From: Saprospiraceae bacterium
GTDB taxonomy: Bacteria; Bacteroidota; Bacteroidia; Chitinophagales; Saprospiraceae
Reading direction: 5' to 3'
Assembly (NCBI GenBank): GCA_020848995.1
Contig: JADLHA010000038.1
Location: 31,020 to 95,019, forward strand
Length of the DNA stretch: 64,000 nucleotides
Made by a program: the position numbers and the translations under genes
Part shown: one piece after another, positions 63,876-64,000 of the stretch
Position numbering within the stretch: the stretch's first letter is position 1
Layout of the letters: the number at the start of each line of letters is the position of its first letter
The notes under the pieces: generated by a model
The model's database searches: none
Seen by the model: only the letters and a program-made list of their open reading frames with translations
Told to the model about the DNA's origin: nothing

Positions 63876-64000
63876 TGTTTCGGCCCCCTAAACAATCAGA
63901 CGAAGTTACACATAAAAAAATGTAATCTTTGTCTATGGAAAAGCGAAAATTCAGCCGTGAGGAGAAGCTTAAAATCCTCAAAGAAGCCCTGGGACAGGGC
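63876..64000 (+). mobile_element. Left end of an IS3-type insertion sequence (runs off window)
   Basis: Sequence from about 63876 begins TGTTTCGGCCCCCTAAAC, a form like IS3-family left inverted repeats (TG start, C-run, then TAAA). It is followed 40 bases later by a transposase OrfA. The boundary is inferred; the right end and target duplication are outside the window. Confidence 0.55.
63935..64000 (+). CDS. IS3-type transposase OrfA, partial
   Basis: The first 22 codons, MEKRKFSREEKLKILKEALG plus two, match the start of the HTH_Tnp_1 helix-turn-helix of IS3 OrfA proteins. It would bind the IS ends. The rest is beyond the window edge. Confidence 0.7.
   Translation, partial: MEKRKFSREEKLKILKEALGQG

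Overview
The window looks like a chromosomal segment of a Bacteroidota bacterium, probably a Saprospirales or Chitinophagales relative; the lineage is inferred from gene content only. The evidence is the mutY-ssb-gldE-gldD gliding cluster, several secreted proteins with Por/type IX (T9SS) C-terminal sorting domains, many outer-membrane beta-barrels and lipoproteins, ECF sigma factors, and -7 promoter boxes of the TAnnTTTG type. No rRNA, tRNA or CRISPR array was found.

Layout. 0-3.7 kb: a tight leftward run (dtd, MazG-like, ABC permease, SpoIIE-type phosphatase, TM2-TPR protein). 3.69-4.13 kb: an AT-rich gap with two exact DnaA boxes, from which genes diverge; it is a candidate replication origin. 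4.1-8.0 kb: heme A synthase, a hydrolase, and a sigma factor with its partner membrane protein. 8.3-13.1 kb: leftward lgt-mutY-ssb-gldE-gldD. 13.1-25.6 kb: a small barrel protein, mtaB, a thioredoxin/MsrA-like protein, a sigma factor, prfA, a lipoprotein plus outer-membrane pair, a 1,068-residue propeller-barrel protein and an MBL-fold hydrolase. 25.6-28.9 kb: two parS-like palindromes followed by a class III polyhydroxyalkanoate locus (phaC, phaE and divergent phaJ). 29-41.7 kb: a secreted metalloprotease, queD, clpB, and transport and membrane proteins. 41.7-49.6 kb: a surface-protein region with a repeat protein, a duplicated pair of T9SS proteins, an IS66 remnant and a secreted glycosidase-like protein. 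50-63.4 kb: housekeeping genes (M28 peptidase, cysS, comM/yifB, aspS, MFS transporter, mnmG, S9 peptidase). At the right edge an IS3-type element appears to have cut off the N-terminus of a small membrane protein.

The most unusual signal is a dispersed palindrome family, ACNAAC-N4-GTTNGT and its compact form ACNAACGTTNGT. There are about a dozen copies between 12 and 60 kb, in both coding and intergenic DNA, where chance predicts well under one for each form. Together with the parS-like sites and the candidate origin, this suggests an origin-proximal domain carrying a chromosome-organising or global-regulator site that I cannot match to a described system.
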